Below are positions 6,956 to 8,819 of a stretch of 8,819 nucleotides of DNA, piece after piece. The DNA comes from Candidatus Aminicenantota bacterium. GTDB taxonomy: Bacteria; Acidobacteriota; Aminicenantia; Aminicenantales; Saccharicenantaceae. A model generated the notes under the pieces. The model was not told the DNA's origin, searched no databases, and saw only the letters and a list, made by a program, of their open reading frames with translations. The stretch spans positions 1 to 8,819 of the forward strand of contig DSDX01000078.1 in NCBI GenBank assembly GCA_011048485.1, read 5' to 3'. Positions within the stretch are counted from its first letter, which is position 1. Each line of letters opens with the position of its first letter. A program made the translations under genes and the position numbers.

Positions 6956-8370
6956 CCGCCAAGATCACCCCGTCCGTCCGGGCCGAGCTCGAGGCGATCG
7001 TCGGCGCGGGCCAGGCCTTCTCGGACCCGGACAAGTCCTGCGACTACGGCCACGACGAGTTCTCGATGCGGGAGATCGCCTGCGAACCGGAGCTCGTCGT
7101 GCGGCCGGCGACCACGGCCGAGGTCGCCGCCGTGCTCAAGGTCGCGGCCGCCCACGCCGTCCCCGTGACCCCGAGGGGCGGGGCCACGGGCCTCTGCGGC
7201 GGGTGCGTCCCCCTCTGTGGAGGCATCGTCCTGTCGCTCGAGAGGATGGACCGCGTCCTCGAGGTCGACGCCGACAATCAGATGGCCGTGGCCGAGGCCG
7301 GAGTGCGGCTGTCCGATTTCACCGAGGCGGTCGAGGCGGCCGGACTGTACTTTCCGCCGCATCCGGGGGACGAGAGCGCCATGTTGGGCGGGCTGGTGGC
7401 CACCAACGCCGGGGGCAGCCGGGCCGTCAAGTACGGCACCATCCGCAACTATGTCCGCGGCCTCACGTTCGTGACCGCCGCGGGCGATGTCCTGCGGCTG
7501 GGCGGCAAGCTCGAGAAGTCGAGCACGGGCTACAACCTCATGCATCTCGTCATCGGCTCGGAAGGCACGCTCGGTGTCGTCACTGAGGTCGTCCTCCACC
7601 TCAAGGCCAAGCCGGGGATCACCCGCTCGCTCGTCGTGCCCTTCGAAGAGCTCGAACCGGCCCTGGAGACGGTGCCTCTCATCATGAAAGGGGGCATCGT
7701 TCCCCTGGCCGTCGAATTCCTCGAGATCGAGCCCGTCATCCTGACCGAGGAGCACATCCACAAGAGATGGCCGACCAAGCTGGGAACGACGCACCTGCTT
7801 GTCATCCTGGACGCCCCGACCGAGGACGAGATGGACCGTCTCTCGCAGGACGTGGCCGAGGCGTGCGTCGAGAAGGGTGCGATCGATGTCTTCATCGCGG
7901 ATACGCCGAGCAAGCAGGACGAGGTCCTGGCCATCCGGTCCAAGATCTACGACGCAATCAAGTCCGGCACGGTCGAGATCCTGGACATCGCGGTGCCGCG
8001 CGCGGAAGTGGCCGGCCACGTCCGCAAGGTCCGCGAGGTCGCGGCCCGGCACGGGATGTGGCTGCCGACCTTCGGGCACGCCGCCGACGGCAACGTCCAT
8101 ACCCACATCATGAAGGCGCGCTACGAGGACGGCAGGATGGTGCCCGTGCCCGAGAGCGAATGGCGGGCCAAGGCTGACCTTGTCCGCGAGGAGCTTTTCC
8201 GCGATTGCCGGGCCCGGGGCGGCGTCATCTCGGGCGAGCACGGCATCGGGCTGGTCAAGAAACCCTACCTCTCGCTGGTCCTCGACGAGCCCCAGATCGA
8301 GCTCATGCGGGGCATCAAGCGGATCTTCGATCCCCGGGGGATCATGAACCCCGGCAAGATCTTCGATTGA
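6952..8370 (+). CDS. FAD-linked 2-hydroxyacid dehydrogenase (GlcD / D-lactate dehydrogenase type)
   Basis: A 472-residue protein. The ATG at 6952 overlaps the nuclease stop as ATGA and has AAGGAG at 6941-6946, 5 nt upstream. An open frame extends upstream to 6727 but only as nuclease sequence read out of frame. Residues about 45-218 are the FAD-binding PCMH-type domain: PRGGATG at 74-80, PPHPGDESAMLGG at 135-147, ATNAGG at 150-155, and STGYNL followed by IGSEGTLG. Residues about 220-470 are the FAD-oxidase C-terminal domain, with FGHAADGNVHTH at 374-385, SGEHGIG at 427-433 and NPGKIFD at the end. The family oxidises (R)-2-hydroxyacids such as D-lactate, glycolate or D-2-hydroxyglutarate; the substrate cannot be fixed here. 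There is no signal peptide or membrane segment. No GlcE, GlcF or electron-transfer flavoprotein gene is beside it, so its electron acceptor is unknown. Oddities are C82, C85 and C89 in the FAD loop and His137 where PPDPG is common. Confidence 0.92.
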   Translation: MTAKITPSVRAELEAIVGAGQAFSDPDKSCDYGHDEFSMREIACEPELVVRPATTAEVAAVLKVAAAHAVPVTPRGGATGLCGGCVPLCGGIVLSLERMDRVLEVDADNQMAVAEAGVRLSDFTEAVEAAGLYFPPHPGDESAMLGGLVATNAGGSRAVKYGTIRNYVRGLTFVTAAGDVLRLGGKLEKSSTGYNLMHLVIGSEGTLGVVTEVVLHLKAKPGITRSLVVPFEELEPALETVPLIMKGGIVPLAVEFLEIEPVILTEEHIHKRWPTKLGTTHLLVILDAPTEDEMDRLSQDVAEACVEKGAIDVFIADTPSKQDEVLAIRSKIYDAIKSGTVEILDIAVPRAEVAGHVRKVREVAARHGMWLPTFGHAADGNVHTHIMKARYEDGRMVPVPESEWRAKADLVREELFRDCRARGGVISGEHGIGLVKKPYLSLVLDEPQIELMRGIKRIFDPRGIMNPGKIFD

Positions 8371-8377
8371 CCGCAAG

Positions 8378-8394
8378 GGGCCGCGCGCCGGCCC
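8378..8394 (+). other. GC-rich stem-loop after the operon
   Basis: GGGCCG (8378-8383) and CGGCCC (8389-8394) can form a 6-bp stem with a 5-nt loop, 8 nt past the dehydrogenase stop codon. No run of T follows, so it is not a standard intrinsic terminator. It could protect the 3' end of the transcript or act with Rho. In GC-rich DNA such a stem may also occur by chance. Confidence 0.3.
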
Positions 8395-8404
8395 GGGAAG
8401 AATG

Positions 8405-8433
8405 TTGCGCGAGGTCCCGAATCGTGCTATGAA
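8405..8433 (+). promoter_or_regulatory. Putative extended -10 promoter for the ACT-domain gene
   Basis: TTGCGC (8405-8410), a 17-base spacer, then TATGAA (8428-8433, 4 of 6 to TATAAT) with a TGc extension at 8425-8427. The local AT-rich dip around 8420-8440 stands out in this GC-rich window. Transcription would start near 8440, giving a leader of about 38 nt that contains a small hairpin (8450-8462). Confidence 0.5.
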
Positions 8434-8464
8434 TAATCCATAGGGGCGACGGAATCCTTCCGAC

Positions 8465-8470
8465 AGGAGG
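8465..8470 (+). promoter_or_regulatory. Strong ribosome binding site of the ACT-domain gene
   Basis: AGGAGG is a consensus Shine-Dalgarno sequence, 7 nt before the ATG at 8478. It follows a 5-bp hairpin (CGGAA / TTCCG, 8450-8462) by 2 nt. It is the best site in the window and suggests efficient translation. Confidence 0.75.
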
Positions 8471-8477
8471 TTCATTC

Positions 8478-8819
8478 ATGATCGAAAGGGCCACCGAGAT
8501 CTACGTCATCCTGGAGAACAAGCCTTCTCAGCTCGGAGACCTCTGCAGCTTCCTGGCTGAGAACGAGATCAACATCGACGCCATCGGCGTTTTCCACGAC
8601 ACGGCCAAGATCATCGTCCAACAGCTCAACAAGGCCGTCAAGCTCCTGTCCAAGCTGAACTATACGACCGAGCTCCGCGATGTCCTCAAGGTCGACCTCG
8701 AGAACAGGCCCGGTTCCCTGGCCGAGATCACGACCAAGCTCGGGGACGAGGGCATCAACATCGAATACTGCTACGGGACCCTATCCCGCAAGGGGAACGG
8801 CGTTTCCATCGTCATGGAC
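8478..8819 (+). CDS. Tandem ACT-domain protein, 3'-truncated
   Basis: Starts at the ATG at 8478 behind a consensus ribosome binding site and stays open to the window end (114 residues visible). Two ACT folds can be read. The first is about residues 6-63, beginning EIYVILENKPSQLGDLCSFL with NINIDAIGVF-like strand residues at 31-39. The second starts near 68, with VDLENRPGSLAEIT at 72-85 and GINIEYCYG at 92-100. ENKPSQL and ENRPGSL are the typical ligand-loop positions where ACT domains bind amino acids at a dimer interface. No catalytic or DNA-binding domain precedes them. The protein resembles small stand-alone ACT-ACT proteins of about 140-145 residues, so only about 30 residues are probably missing. 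A role as an amino-acid-sensing regulatory subunit is inferred. It has its own promoter and need not be part of the upstream operon. A larger protein extending past the window cannot be excluded. Confidence 0.88.
   Translation, partial: MIERATEIYVILENKPSQLGDLCSFLAENEINIDAIGVFHDTAKIIVQQLNKAVKLLSKLNYTTELRDVLKVDLENRPGSLAEITTKLGDEGINIEYCYGTLSRKGNGVSIVMD

Noticed and set aside
6880..8475. Minus-strand open frame of 531 codons opposite the dehydrogenase
   Set aside because: It mirrors a strongly conserved FAD-enzyme gene. Its length is explained by the rarity of stop codons in GC-rich antisense frames.
1..8819. Many CTCGAG hexamers (roughly 25-30 by eye, where about 3 would be expected from base composition)
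   Set aside because: Nearly all are in-frame Leu-Glu codon pairs (CTC GAG), both preferred codons here, so codon bias explains the excess without a regulatory or restriction role.

Overview
This is a GC-rich bacterial window with tightly packed genes, all on the plus strand. The codon choice (CTC, GAG, GTC, GGC), the large secreted DUF5107-TPR protein, the animal-type one-piece transketolase and the free-standing double-ACT protein together suggest Acidobacteriota or Candidatus Aminicenantes. That placement is an inference from gene content and was not tested. I see no mobile elements, CRISPR arrays, rRNA or tRNA genes.

Layout: (1) 1-795 is the 3' part of a dGTPase-family HD-domain dNTP triphosphohydrolase whose start lies outside the window. 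(2) After a 73-nt gap with a sigma70-like promoter, 869-4240 encodes a very large exported protein with an N-terminal DUF5107 domain and a long TPR-like helical C-terminus; its biochemical role is unknown. (3) A second promoter precedes a three-gene operon: transketolase (4326-6155), a secreted staphylococcal-nuclease-like protein with an extra C-terminal domain (6152-6955), and a GlcD-type FAD-linked 2-hydroxyacid dehydrogenase (6952-8370). Each junction overlaps by 4 nt (GTGA, then ATGA), so translation is probably coupled. (4) A third promoter in the 8371-8477 gap drives a small tandem-ACT protein (8478 onward), cut by the window end.

How the genes fit: transketolase and the 2-hydroxyacid dehydrogenase belong to central carbon metabolism, and the ACT protein is a likely amino-acid sensor. 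The exported nuclease and the DUF5107-TPR protein point to breakdown of extracellular or periplasmic polymers. No single pathway unites all the genes. The most open question is the DUF5107-TPR protein. Next are the nuclease's added domain and its place between two metabolic genes, and an unusual C-x2-C-x3-C cluster in the FAD-binding loop of the dehydrogenase. I did not find a clearly novel multi-gene system. There is no gene-free stretch longer than 107 nt.
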